From: JBHELG01 sp046263195
GTDB lineage: Bacteria > Actinomycetota > Nitriliruptoria > Nitriliruptorales > JAHWKO01
Assembly: GCA_046263195.1 (NCBI GenBank)
Contig: JBHELG010000033.1
Span: 45,184 to 109,183 of the forward strand
Length of the DNA: 64,000 bases
Direction of reading: 5' to 3'
A program made the translations under genes and the position numbers. Shown one piece after another: positions 54,001-63,500 of the stretch (positions are counted from its first letter, which is position 1; every line of letters starts with the position of its first letter). The notes below the pieces were generated by a model that was not told the DNA's origin, made no database searches, and saw only the letters and a list, made by a program, of their open reading frames with translations.

Positions 54001-54459
54001 TCAGCGGCGGGCAGCGATCTCGGGGGCCGACCGGTAGTTGGGTGGGTCCTGGGGTGGTGGGGGCGGGGGGAAGTCGTCTTCGCCCATAAAGAAGTCGTGG
54101 ATGTTGTCACCGAGCTTTTCGTACCAGGCCCGGTCGTTCTGCTGCTGTTCCCACCGGCGGGCCGCCTCTCGTCGCTGTTGTTCCTGACGAGCGGCGGCGG
54201 CAAGTTCGTCGAGCCCGTCGGCGCCGGCGCGCAGGGCGCGGGCGAGGGCGTGACCGTCGGCGACGCAGACGCCGCTGCGCTGGTCGAACTGCTCGGCGTA
54301 CCTTCCGCGCCACTGCTCCCGGGCGCCGCGCGCAAGGCCGGGCCGCTGGGCGGACTGCTCGTCGAGGACTCGTGCGGCCGAACGGAACTCGTCGGCCAGG
54401 AGTGCCGCTCCGGCGAAGTCGAAGGGCACGTCCTCGGCGACGGCGTGGAAACCCGACAT
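54001..54459 (-). CDS. WXG-motif, ESAT-6-like protein with Pro-rich tail
   Basis: 152 residues, helical. It contains W50-R-G52 in AREQWRGRYAEQFDQR, the WXG turn between two helices typical of type VII secretion substrates and chaperones. N-terminal FAGAALLADEFRSAARVLDEQ and second-helix ALARALRAGADGLDELAAAARQ flank it. The C-terminal part has PPPPPPQDPP. It is longer than the classical 100 residues. Divergent from the RHS gene over 71 bases; probably a partner of that toxin in export. Recognition is by motif and context, no strict homologue named. Confidence 0.75.
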   Translation of the reverse strand: MSGFHAVAEDVPFDFAGAALLADEFRSAARVLDEQSAQRPGLARGAREQWRGRYAEQFDQRSGVCVADGHALARALRAGADGLDELAAAARQEQQRREAARRWEQQQNDRAWYEKLGDNIHDFFMGEDDFPPPPPPQDPPNYRSAPEIAARR

Positions 54460-54530
54460 GGCCCCGCCTGCGTAGAAAATGTCCGGTTTCAGCGTGACGA
54501 GTATATTGCAGTGTAGGCGGCCCGGGCCTG
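54460..54530. promoter_or_regulatory. bidirectional promoter region of the toxin locus
   Basis: Short AT-richer island between the divergent WXG and RHS genes. TATATT at 54502-54507 is a good -10 for the RHS gene, with no convincing -35; the opposite strand has TTTTCTAC before the WXG gene. Likely shared control, not proven. Confidence 0.4.
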
Positions 54531-54982
54531 ATGGCGACTGACGGGGTGGGCGTGGGGATCAGCTCTGCCAATCCCGATCACCTCGACGCCTATGTGCGGG
54601 CGGCGCAGGCGATGAACGAGGTGCTGAAGCGGCGGTTGGGGTCGCTGGCTGAGGTGTACAACCAGGTCGTGCCTCGCCTGCGCTGGGGGGTGTTCGACGC
54701 CTCTGAGACGCTGGCGGATCTGGCCGCCTTCATCCGGCTCAACGACGCCGACGACCAGTGGGTGGCCACTATCGCCGCCGCATTCCGCCAGGCTGACGCC
54801 AGCGGCGGGGTGGTGACCGTCGGTGACGGGTGGATCGACGCCGCCCTGGATGCGGCCGGGGTGTCTCAAGGTCCTCGGGTCCACATCACGGTCGACGACC
54901 CGATCGTGGCCGGAATGCCGCCCACCTCCGGTTTCGCCAATGACCCGGTGAGCACCGCCAGTGGCCACTTCGTCGAGGTGGA
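54531..54982 (+). CDS. RHS toxin, N-terminal part (first frame)
   Basis: First segment of the RHS giant. About 150 residues starting MATDGVGVGISSANPDHLDAY. The first 110 residues are helical (VRAAQAMNEVLKRRLGSLAEVYNQ, AAFIRLNDADDQWVATIAAAF), resembling a WXG100/LXG-type export domain, followed by DDPIVAGMPP and NDPVSTASGHFVEVE, the start of an RHS core. At about 54981 the frame breaks: one base is missing between GTG and GTGGACCTG; the first frame then runs on without sense to 55487. The real protein continues in the next entry. The first start (ATG) has no strong ribosome site. Confidence 0.8.
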
Positions 54983-56659
54983 GTGGACCTGCCGCTGCCG
55001 GGGCGGGCGGGACCGCTGGGGTGGGTCCGCACCTACAACTCGCGCTGGCGACGGGAGGGCCCGTTCGGGCGGGGCTGGTCGTCGTGGGCGTCGGTGCGCG
55101 CGGAACCCAGAGAGGACGCCTCGGTGGAGGTGTTCTTCCCCGACGGGCGGCAGGCCGTTTTCCTTCGGGGGGAGGGAGGCTTCGAGCGTGTCGGGGGGGT
55201 GGCCGGCGAACTTGGCCACCACGAGGACGGCGGGCTGGCGTTGGAGTGGTTCAGCGGTGAGCGGTGGCTGTTCGACCCCGATGGGCAGGTCGTGGGCTGG
55301 CAGGCGGCGGGCGGGGGTCAGGCCAGCTTCGAGTGGGACGGGGGGCGGCTGGTGGGGGTGCGCCACTCCGCGGGCGGTTGGGTCGAGCTGGGCTGGGAGG
55401 GTGAGCGCATCGTCGCTCTGGTTTCCAGCGACGGGCGCCAGGTCGCCTACCGCTACGACGAGGCCGGAGACCTGGTCGAGGCCATGACCCACAACGCCGG
55501 GCGACGGCGCTACGAGATGGCCGAGGGGGGGCTGCTGGCCGGGTTGGTCGACGCCGACGGCGTCGAGGTGGTGCGTAACACCTACGACGAGGACGGCCGC
55601 GTTCTCACCCAGCGGTCACCGTTCGGGCGACTGACCCGGTTCCGCTATACGCCGCCTGGGATCACGGTGGTCGACGACGACGCCGGCGGACCCACCACCA
55701 CTTACCTCCACGACCCGGCGGGGCGACTGATCGGGGTGGTCGACGACCACGGCGCCCGTATGACCAAGGCCTACGACCAGTGGGGCAACCCCATCGCGGT
55801 CTGCGACCGGCTCGGCAACACCACGCTACAGATCTTCGACGAACGGGGAAGGCTGCTGCGCCGCGAGGAACCCGACGGCGCCGTCACCACCTACCAGTGG
55901 GACGACCACGACCGAATCGTCGCCCGCAGCGACCCCCTGGGCCACACCGTTCGCCTCTTCTACCGCGACGACGAGCGGGTGCCGTCACAGACGGTCGACG
56001 CGCTCGGCGCTACGACCCACCTCGAGGTAGTGGATGGCAGGATCGCCGCGATAACCGACCCTGACGGGATCACGACCCGCTTCGACTATGACGTCGACGG
56101 TCTGCTGGAAGGGGTCATCGAGGCGGGGGGGCGCACCACCAACATCGAACGCGACGCCACCGGCGAGGTCACTGCCCTGCGCGGCCCGTCCGGGGAGGTC
56201 GTGCGTATCGAGCGCGACGAGGCGGGTCGGGTAGCGCGCCGCCATCTCCCCTGGGGCGGGGTGATCGGCTACCAGTGGACGCCTGCAGGGCGGCTCGCCG
56301 CCTCGACCAGCCCCAGCGGCACCACCGCGCAGATGAGCTACGCGAAACACGGCGAGCTGGCCGAAACTGGTCGACTCGGCAGGGGCAGCGACGAGCTTCC
56401 GCTGGGACGAGCTGGGAAACCTGGTCGGGCTCACCAATCCCGCCGGCGACAAGATCGACTACACCTACGACGGGCTGTGCCGGCTGACCTCGATCAGCGA
56501 CCCGGCCGGCGGCACGTGGCTGCGCGAGTACGACGCCGAAGGTCGCCTCGTCGGGGCAGTCAACCCCGAAGGGGAGTGCCGCACCCGAAGCTACGACCCG
56601 CGCGGGCGGGTGGTGACCGAAGCGGACGCCGCTGGGCACACCACCTACTACGACTATGA
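54983..56659 (+). CDS. RHS toxin, middle part (second frame)
   Basis: Continues with DLPLPGRAGPLGWVRTYNSRW, the classic RHS entry sequence, then YD/RHS repeats (RYDEAGDLVEAMTHNAG, YLHDPAGRLIGVVDDHG, YQWDDHDRIVARSDPLGH, FDYDVDGLLEGVIEAG) that build the beta-cocoon shell. The frame is sensible up to about 56368 (AETG); the last 95 residues to 56659 are frameshift noise. An extra G at about 56369 (ACTGG) restores the third frame. This ORF is one part of a single ~1,660-codon gene. Confidence 0.85.
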   Translation: MDLPLPGRAGPLGWVRTYNSRWRREGPFGRGWSSWASVRAEPREDASVEVFFPDGRQAVFLRGEGGFERVGGVAGELGHHEDGGLALEWFSGERWLFDPDGQVVGWQAAGGGQASFEWDGGRLVGVRHSAGGWVELGWEGERIVALVSSDGRQVAYRYDEAGDLVEAMTHNAGRRRYEMAEGGLLAGLVDADGVEVVRNTYDEDGRVLTQRSPFGRLTRFRYTPPGITVVDDDAGGPTTTYLHDPAGRLIGVVDDHGARMTKAYDQWGNPIAVCDRLGNTTLQIFDERGRLLRREEPDGAVTTYQWDDHDRIVARSDPLGHTVRLFYRDDERVPSQTVDALGATTHLEVVDGRIAAITDPDGITTRFDYDVDGLLEGVIEAGGRTTNIERDATGEVTALRGPSGEVVRIERDEAGRVARRHLPWGGVIGYQWTPAGRLAASTSPSGTTAQMSYAKHGELAETGRLGRGSDELPLGRAGKPGRAHQSRRRQDRLHLRRAVPADLDQRPGRRHVAARVRRRRSPRRGSQPRRGVPHPKLRPARAGGDRSGRRWAHHLLRL

Positions 56660-59510
56660 CGCGGGAGACCGGGTGATCCGCGTCACCGATCCCGCCGGGG
56701 CTGAAACCAGCTTTGCCTACGACCCGGTTGGGCGGCTCATAGAGGCGACCGATGCGCTGGGTGCCACCACCCGCTACGAGTGGTCGCCTGCCGGTCGTCT
56801 GCGTTCTGTGACCAGCCCGCTCGGGCACGCCACCCGCTACGAGTACGACGCCACCGGGCAGACGGTTGCGGTGTTGGATCCTACCGGCGCCCGACGCTCG
56901 GTGGACCGGGACGTGTCGGGGCGGGTGGTGGCGGCCACCTCCCCCAATGGGGAAAGGGTGGAGTGGGATTATGACGCTGCCGGTCGAGTCGTCTCCTCCC
57001 GAGGGGCGGACGGAGCTGTCACCCGTTTTGGCTATGACCCGGCGGGACGGCTGGCCGAGATCGTGGATCCCACCGGCGCCGCTGTCCGCTACGCCTACGA
57101 CCCCACTGGACGTCTTGTCCAGGCCGTCGATCCCCTGGGTGGCGCCACCAGCTTCAGCTATGACCGGGCTGGCCTGCTACGGACCACGGTTGACCCCCTC
57201 GGGGGCGAGCAGCGTCTCGACTACGACTCCGTCGGCCGGATGGTCGCTTTCACTGATCAGGCCGGCAACCAGCGCCGGCTGCGACTGGATCAGGCCGGCC
57301 GGGTGTTTGGGCAGGTTGACGGGGCTGGCAACCAGGTGCGGTTCTGGCGGGACGAAGCCGGGCGGGTAACCGGCTGGGGACCTCAAGACCTTCCCGAACC
57401 ACTGGTGCGCCTCGAGCTGGACCCCGTCGGGCGGCCGGTGCGCTTCAGCGAGCCGGACCGGATGACCTCCCTGTCCTGGGACGGCCTGGGGCGGCTGGTC
57501 GGCCGACAATCCGAGGGGTTGGCCCTTGGCTGGCGCTACGACGCGGACGGCCGCCAGACAGCCGTTGTCCACCCCGACGGGAGCGAGACAACCTACGCCT
57601 ACGACGCGGCTGGCCGGCTGACGGCCCTGGCCCACCCCGTGGCCGGCCAAGCCCGCATCGAGCGTGACCGCGAGGGCCTGCCGGTCCGCTTCGACGGGCC
57701 AGGGATCAGGCGCAGCTGGCAGCGGCGCCACGGCCGCACCGTCCGTTTCACCCAACAGATGCCCGACACCAGCGTCCGTGTCGGTTTCGAGCACGACGCG
57801 GCGGGGCGGGTAGTGGCCGAAAACGGTCCACAGGGGCGCACCAGCTACCGCTACGACCCCGCCGGACAGCTGGTTGGCATGCACACTCCCGAAGGCGGGG
57901 CCTGGTCTTGGGCCTACGACGCGGGTGGACGGCGGGTGCGGGAAAGCGGACCGCCGGGAGAGCGACGGTTCCGCTACGACCCCGCCGGGCGGCTCCTCGA
58001 GGTCGAATCAGAAGGCGACACCGTTCACCTCGCCTATGACGGCGCGGGACGGCGGGTGGGGGAAAGCAGCCGTGACGGCGAGGTGGCCTACACCTGGGAC
58101 AGCCTGGGCCGGCTTTCCTCCATCCGCGGCACCCGAGGCGGCAGGGTCACCGAGACCAACCTGCGCACCGATGCCCTGGGCGACCTGGTCGCAGTCGACG
58201 ACACCACGCTGGTGTGGGACCGCAGCCGCGGCTTGCCTGTCCCCCGCCGCATAGGGGCCGCCGACATCGTCGGTGTTTGGGACCCCCTTGCCGTCGTCAC
58301 CTCCGGTGGGTCCAGCTGGGTGGCCACCGATTCCCGCGGCAGCATCGGCGATGCGCCCGACGTGTGGGGTGGAGGATCGGGTATCGACGCTGTCGCCGCG
58401 GCAAAGGTGGACTTGGGTTACCGCGGCGAGCTCAACGTTGCTGGTCTGGTGTGGTTGCGCAACCGGGCCTACGACCCGGCCACCGCCGCGTTCCTCTCGC
58501 CTGACCCGCTGCCACCCGTGCTCGGCTCCCCAACCGTCGCCAACCCCTACCACTACGCCTTCAACGACCCGCTCGGCTACGTCGACCCCCTGGGCCTGCA
58601 ACCCCTCACCGACGCACAGCTCGCCCAGATGCGCGAGGCTGCTGACCGCCCCATCTGGGACACGGCCGCTGAGAGCTTCAGCGAGCTCGTCCAAGACCCA
58701 GGCCGGTGGGTCTCCGAACACGGCGACGAACTGCTCGCCGCCGGTGTCGTCGTCGCCGGCACCATCATGATCGCCACCGGCGTCGGTGCCCCCATCGGCG
58801 CCGGTCTGCTCATCGGCGCCGGCATATCGATGGGGGCGCAGGTCGCCCTCACCGGCGAGGTCGACGCCCGCCAAGTCTGGATCAGCGGCCTAGCCGGCGG
58901 CGCCGGGGCCGGTGCCGGCGTGCTCACCGCAGGCCGGAGCCTCGCCACCCAAGTAGCAGTCGGTGCCGGCACCGACGCCGCCAGCTCCACCCTCGGCCAA
59001 CTCATCATCACCGGGCACGTCAACCCCACCGCCGTCATCGCCGACACCATCGCCGGCGGCGTCAGCAGCAGCATCGGCGCCAGACTTAGACCTAGCAGCA
59101 CGACAAGCGTTGATGAGCTCGTCGCGGGTCACTCCATCAGGGACGTGAATCCGGGGTACCCCAGTCCTGGCCGCAAAATGAACTGTGTAAACTGTGCCGT
59201 GGCAACCGACGCCACACTTGCGGGGCGGCCCGCCAGTGCTCTGCCCGGGAGTCCCACACCGATCGCGGCGCTAGAGGAACACTTCGGCGGCACGTTCAAG
59301 GCTGTGGCCTCGCCATCTGAGGTCTCGGCCTCACTCCATGAGGCGGGGCCCGGAGCTCGTGGAATCATATTCGGGTATCGATCCACCGGCGTTGGCCACG
59401 TCTTCAATGCAGTTAATCAAAGAGGTACTGTCCGGTTCCTTGATGGTCAGATCGGCGGGCCAGCTTCTTTGGAGGGTTACGACGCCTTGTACTTTCTTAG
59501 AACCAACTGA
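56370..59510 (+). CDS. RHS toxin, C-terminal part with papain-fold (Tox-PL) tip
   Basis: After restoration of the frame (VDSAGAATSFRWDELGNLVG; an ORF start at 56610 is internal) the YD repeats run on. They end in the RHS core terminus AAFLSPDPLPPVLGSP and NPYHYAFNDPLGYVDPLG (about 58480-58590). A hydrophobic GAPIGAGLLIGAGISMG stretch follows, possibly for translocation. The tip (about 59100-59507) has MNCVNCAVATDATLAG with candidate catalytic Cys codons at 59184 and 59193, His in GHVFNAVNQ (codon 59397) and Asp in FLDGQIG (codon 59442), the Cys-His-Asp order of papain-fold toxin 1 (glutamine deamidase or protease). GC content falls in the tip. Confidence 0.85.
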   Translation, partial: VDSAGAATSFRWDELGNLVGLTNPAGDKIDYTYDGLCRLTSISDPAGGTWLREYDAEGRLVGAVNPEGECRTRSYDPRGRVVTEADAAGHTTYYDYDAGDRVIRVTDPAGAETSFAYDPVGRLIEATDALGATTRYEWSPAGRLRSVTSPLGHATRYEYDATGQTVAVLDPTGARRSVDRDVSGRVVAATSPNGERVEWDYDAAGRVVSSRGADGAVTRFGYDPAGRLAEIVDPTGAAVRYAYDPTGRLVQAVDPLGGATSFSYDRAGLLRTTVDPLGGEQRLDYDSVGRMVAFTDQAGNQRRLRLDQAGRVFGQVDGAGNQVRFWRDEAGRVTGWGPQDLPEPLVRLELDPVGRPVRFSEPDRMTSLSWDGLGRLVGRQSEGLALGWRYDADGRQTAVVHPDGSETTYAYDAAGRLTALAHPVAGQARIERDREGLPVRFDGPGIRRSWQRRHGRTVRFTQQMPDTSVRVGFEHDAAGRVVAENGPQGRTSYRYDPAGQLVGMHTPEGGAWSWAYDAGGRRVRESGPPGERRFRYDPAGRLLEVESEGDTVHLAYDGAGRRVGESSRDGEVAYTWDSLGRLSSIRGTRGGRVTETNLRTDALGDLVAVDDTTLVWDRSRGLPVPRRIGAADIVGVWDPLAVVTSGGSSWVATDSRGSIGDAPDVWGGGSGIDAVAAAKVDLGYRGELNVAGLVWLRNRAYDPATAAFLSPDPLPPVLGSPTVANPYHYAFNDPLGYVDPLGLQPLTDAQLAQMREAADRPIWDTAAESFSELVQDPGRWVSEHGDELLAAGVVVAGTIMIATGVGAPIGAGLLIGAGISMGAQVALTGEVDARQVWISGLAGGAGAGAGVLTAGRSLATQVAVGAGTDAASSTLGQLIITGHVNPTAVIADTIAGGVSSSIGARLRPSSTTSVDELVAGHSIRDVNPGYPSPGRKMNCVNCAVATDATLAGRPASALPGSPTPIAALEEHFGGTFKAVASPSEVSASLHEAGPGARGIIFGYRSTGVGHVFNAVNQRGTVRFLDGQIGGPASLEGYDALYFLRTN

Positions 59511-59519
59511 GGTACGGCA

Positions 59520-59774
59520 ATGGATTCCCATACAGCGCGTCAGTTAGCGGAGATTTTCCTAAGGGAAAACGTCGTCATCGGAGGCGAGGAGCTGCTCATC
59601 GACGAATCACAAACACGTGAAACTGGGCACTCCTGGATCTTCTACTACAATACCAGAACCTTCCTGGAAACCCGCGAGTTGCGGCATGCGCTTGCTGGTA
59701 ATGCGCCGGTTATCGTCGACAAGGACACCGGGGAGACATACTTTGCGGCCGCTGATGGGTCCCTCGATCAATAG
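59520..59774 (+). CDS. immunity protein, Imm35/YrhB-like
   Basis: 84 residues, ATG nine bases after the toxin stop. SWIFYYNTRTFLETREL, ALAGNAPVIVDKDTGETYFAA and a leading RQLAEIFLREN resemble the YrhB/Imm35 immunity family (W.F.Y...GNAPIIVDK.TG). It is the expected cognate inhibitor of the papain-fold tip. The gene shares the less GC-rich composition of the tip and not that of the core, as expected for an exchangeable toxin-immunity cassette. Pairing is by position, specificity untested. Confidence 0.75.
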   Translation: MDSHTARQLAEIFLRENVVIGGEELLIDESQTRETGHSWIFYYNTRTFLETRELRHALAGNAPVIVDKDTGETYFAAADGSLDQ

Positions 59775-59947
59775 CCCGGCGCCATTCGTGGTTGCGGCCT
59801 TCGGATAGTGTCACTTCGGACCGTCCGTCAGGCCGGCTTGGGCCTCAGGCTTCCGACCCAGGTGTCCGAAAATCTCACCGTTGCTTCAAGTGCAGATGGG
59901 CAACATTCACTGGAAAGCGCGCTGCAACCTTTGACCCTTTGGAGGCC

Positions 59948-60364
59948 ATGACCTACTTCCGCGACCTCACGCCTTACAACTACGGCCGCACGCCGTGGCG
60001 GATGAAGGTCCTCAATGTCGGCTGGTTGACTGCGGGAGAGCCATTTCCCACCGGCGATGTGCCCACCCTCTTCGTCGAGCGCCTGCTCGAACACTGCGCC
60101 ACGGCCATCCGTCGTACCCGAGGTTTTCATGTCTGTGACCTCTGCCTGGCGGCTGGAGCGTCGTGGGGGCCGATACGGGTGGTGCACGACGGGCGAGACC
60201 TGCTCCTCGGCAGCGCGGAGGTGTGGGTCGGCGGACTGCCGGGCCAGGGGCGTGTGTGGTATGCGGCTCCCGATCTCGTCTACCACTACGTCACCGCGCA
60301 CCAGTACCGGCCCCCGGATCCCTTCATCGAGGCGGTCTTGCAGGGCAAGCGTTACCGGGGGTGA
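59948..60364 (+). CDS. small conserved protein of unknown function in toxin locus
   Basis: 138 residues from the ATG at 59948 (GGAGG five bases upstream, MTYFRDLTPYNYG). It contains VLNVGWLTAGEPFPTGDVP, a two-Cys FHVCDLCLAAG, VWVGGLPGQGRVWYAAPDL and YHYVTAHQYRPPDPFIEAVL. The Cys pair could bind zinc with a neighbouring His. I recognise it only as a conserved uncharacterised domain (it resembles DUF7919), often found in actinobacteria near polymorphic toxins. The longer frame from 59792 is unlikely. It lies 173 bases past the immunity gene and before eccC. Confidence 0.65.
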   Translation: MTYFRDLTPYNYGRTPWRMKVLNVGWLTAGEPFPTGDVPTLFVERLLEHCATAIRRTRGFHVCDLCLAAGASWGPIRVVHDGRDLLLGSAEVWVGGLPGQGRVWYAAPDLVYHYVTAHQYRPPDPFIEAVLQGKRYRG

Positions 60365-60517
60365 GCTGGGTGAGCGGCTGGGCCTCTCCGCTGCCCGAAA
60401 GAGAAGTTGGGAATCCCTCAAGTGAGGAACAGAATTCTTTCAGGGCCAGGAGCGAATGGCGCCCACCCCCGACCTGGCGATTCGCCCACAGCAAGCCCCG
60501 AGGCTTACGCTGGGAGA

Positions 60518-63500
60518 GTGCAAGTCGTAGCTGAGACACCGGATGGGGCCGCGCGCGACGTCGACGTGCACATCCGATCACCAGACGCGACCGTCGCCGA
60601 TCTCATGGACGCGCTGGGCTACAGCGCCGGCACCGTAGCCCGGGGCATGGCTGTGGACGGCCGCTTTCTGGACGCCGACCTCACCCTGGGCGAAGCTGGA
60701 CTGCACGACGGCGCCGTGGTCCGTCCCGCCCTGGGGCTCGGCCGCGAGGACGGCTCCCGCCGGGGCGGCGGCCCGGTCCTCGCCGTGGTCGGGGGCCTGC
60801 AGGCCGGTCAACTCGTCACCCTCAAAGCTGGCACGAGTGTCATCGGCCGCGACCCGAGCGCGGATGTGGTCCTGACCAGCCCGACCGTGTCGTCGCGGCA
60901 TTGCGCCCTCGAGGTCGATGGCATCGGGCGCGTGATCGTGCGTGATCTCGGCTCACGCAACGGCACCTGGATCGGGGACAAGGCGGTGTTCGAGCCGCGT
61001 GAACTGACTGCCGCTGAGATCCTGCGGGTGGGAGCGACCCAGCTGACCCTCCTCGAGCAGTTGCCGCAGGATCAGCCACTCGGCCTCGACCCGCTACGGC
61101 ACCTCAGCTCCGCTGGCAACATCCCGTTCAACCGTCCCCCGCCGGCCACCTTCCCACCCGCCCCGGAGCCGCTTCCCCTCCCAACTCCCCCGCGTGGCCA
61201 GACTCCCACCCAGCCATTCTCCTGGGCCGCCTTGCTCACCCCGCTCGTCTTCGGCGCTGTCATGGCGTTCGTCAGCCCCTACTTCGCGCTGTTCGCCTTG
61301 CTCAGCCCCGTCATGCTCCTCGGAAACTGGTGGGAGAGCCGCCGCCGTGGCGCCAAGGTCTCGCGTAGCGAGGCGATGCGCTACGAGCAGGAAATTGCAG
61401 CGTTCCGAGAACGCGTCGAGTTCATGCGTCGCACGCGTGCGATCCAGCTACGCAATGAGCTGGCCGACCCCGCCGAGGTGTTGCGCCGGGCGATTGCTCC
61501 GAGCGTGCGGCTGTGGGAGCGTCGCCCGGGCCACGATGACTTTCTGCGGCTGTCGGCCGGGCTCGGGGACGTGCCCTGGCAGCCGCCGCTGGCGCAGGGC
61601 GAGCGCCCGCCCGAGGTGCGGAAAATCCTGCTGGAGCTCGGGACGCTGCCCCGCGTTCCCGTCCCGGTCGAACTCTCCGACGGGGGGGTCGTCGGCATCG
61701 CGGGCGATCGCGACAGCGCTCTGGCCTTGGCGCGCTCACTGGTGTGCCAGGCTGCCGTACACCACGGGCCCGCCGACCTGGGCATCGCGGTTCTGACCGA
61801 CACCGAACAAGCAGGAGAGTGGGACTGGGCCAAGTGGCTGCCCCACACCCGCGACCTGGGCGGGGGGGACGGCGCCCGCCTGCTGGCCGGGAGACAGGCC
61901 GACGCCGAGGCCCTTCTGAGGGGGCTACTAGAGGAAAAGGAGAACCACGACAACGGACCGATCCTCCTCGCCGTCGTCGATGCGGTCGGCCTCACGGAAG
62001 GTCGAAACGCGCCCGCCCGGGCCGTATTGCGCGGTCAGGCTGGGCCGGTCGCCGGCATCGTCATCGCCCCCACCGTCGACCGTCTGCCAGCTGTGACGAC
62101 AACCGTCATCGAACTGCGGGACGCCCACGGCGCTGCCGACCTGCGCCGGCCGCAGCGAGGTCAGGCGGTCTATGGGCTCCTTGTCTCCGGGATGGATACC
62201 GCGACCGCTCGAGACTGCGCTGTGTCCCTGGCCCGCTTCGAGGACCCCGAGGTGGACGTTCCGGGCGGCTCGCTGCCCGCACGGGTCGACCTCGTGGCGC
62301 TCCTCCCCTGGGATGTGTTCGACCCCGAAGCCATCCGCGCCCGGTGGCACGCTGGTGGTGACGATCCGGGGCTCCTGGCAGCGATAGGAGTCAGCGAGGA
62401 CGGCACGTTCATCGTCGACCTGGTCCGGGACGGCCCACACGGGCTGCTGGGCGGTACGACCGGGTCGGGAAAGAGCGAGCTGCTCCGCACCCTGGTGATG
62501 TCCCTGGCGCTGGGCGCGGACCCGGACCACCTCACCTTCGTGCTCATCGACTACAAGGGGGGCAGCGCGTTCGACGAGTGCGCCCGCCTGCCGCACGTGG
62601 TCGGCATGGTCACCGACCTCGACGAGCACCTCGGGGCGCGCGCGCTGCGCTGCCTGGAAGCGGAACTCCGCCACCGCGAGCGGGTGCTGCGCGAGGCCGG
62701 TGCTCCCGACCTGCGCAGCTACCTGCAACTGCCGGTGGCCCGGACCGCGCCGCTGCCGCGACTGATGGTGGTCATCGACGAGTTCGCGACCCTGGCGGCC
62801 GAGCTGCCCGACTTCATCGACGCGCTGGTGGGCATCGCCCAGCGTGGACGCAGCCTCGGCGTGCACCTCCTCCTGGCTACTCAACGGCCGTCCGGGGCGG
62901 TGAAAGACAACATCCGCGCCAACACGAACCTACGCATCGCCCTGCGCGTCCAAGACGCCGCCGATTCCACCGACGTCATCGGAGTGCCCAGCGCCGCACA
63001 GATCAGCCGCGCGCAGCCTGGTCGTGGTTACGTGCGGCTCGGCCCCGGCGAGGTCGTACCCATCCAGACCGCGATCGTCACCGGCGTGACCCGCGAGGAC
63101 GCGTCCCCGATCGAGGTGCTCCCCTTCCGATTCGGACCGCAACCCCCCACGCCCCCGCAGTCCGAAGCCGAGGTGACCGAGGAGACCCCGAGCGACCTGA
63201 ACCGGATCGTCACCGCCGTGCTTGCAGCCTTCGACGCCGACGACATGCGACCCCCGCGGCAGCCCTGGCCGCCGCCGCTGCCGACGGACCTCCCACTGCA
63301 CCCGCTGATCGAGTCCGCAGTTCTTCCATCGGGGACCGTCCCGGTCGCCCTGGCCGACGACCCGGACGCTCAGGCCCAATATCCGACGGGGTGGAGATGG
63401 GAGGAAGGCAACCTGCTGCTCTATGGCCTGGGGGGCAGTGGCACGACCACGACCTTGGCTGCTCTGGCGCTGTCGCTTGCCGTCCACTCCTCACCCGACC

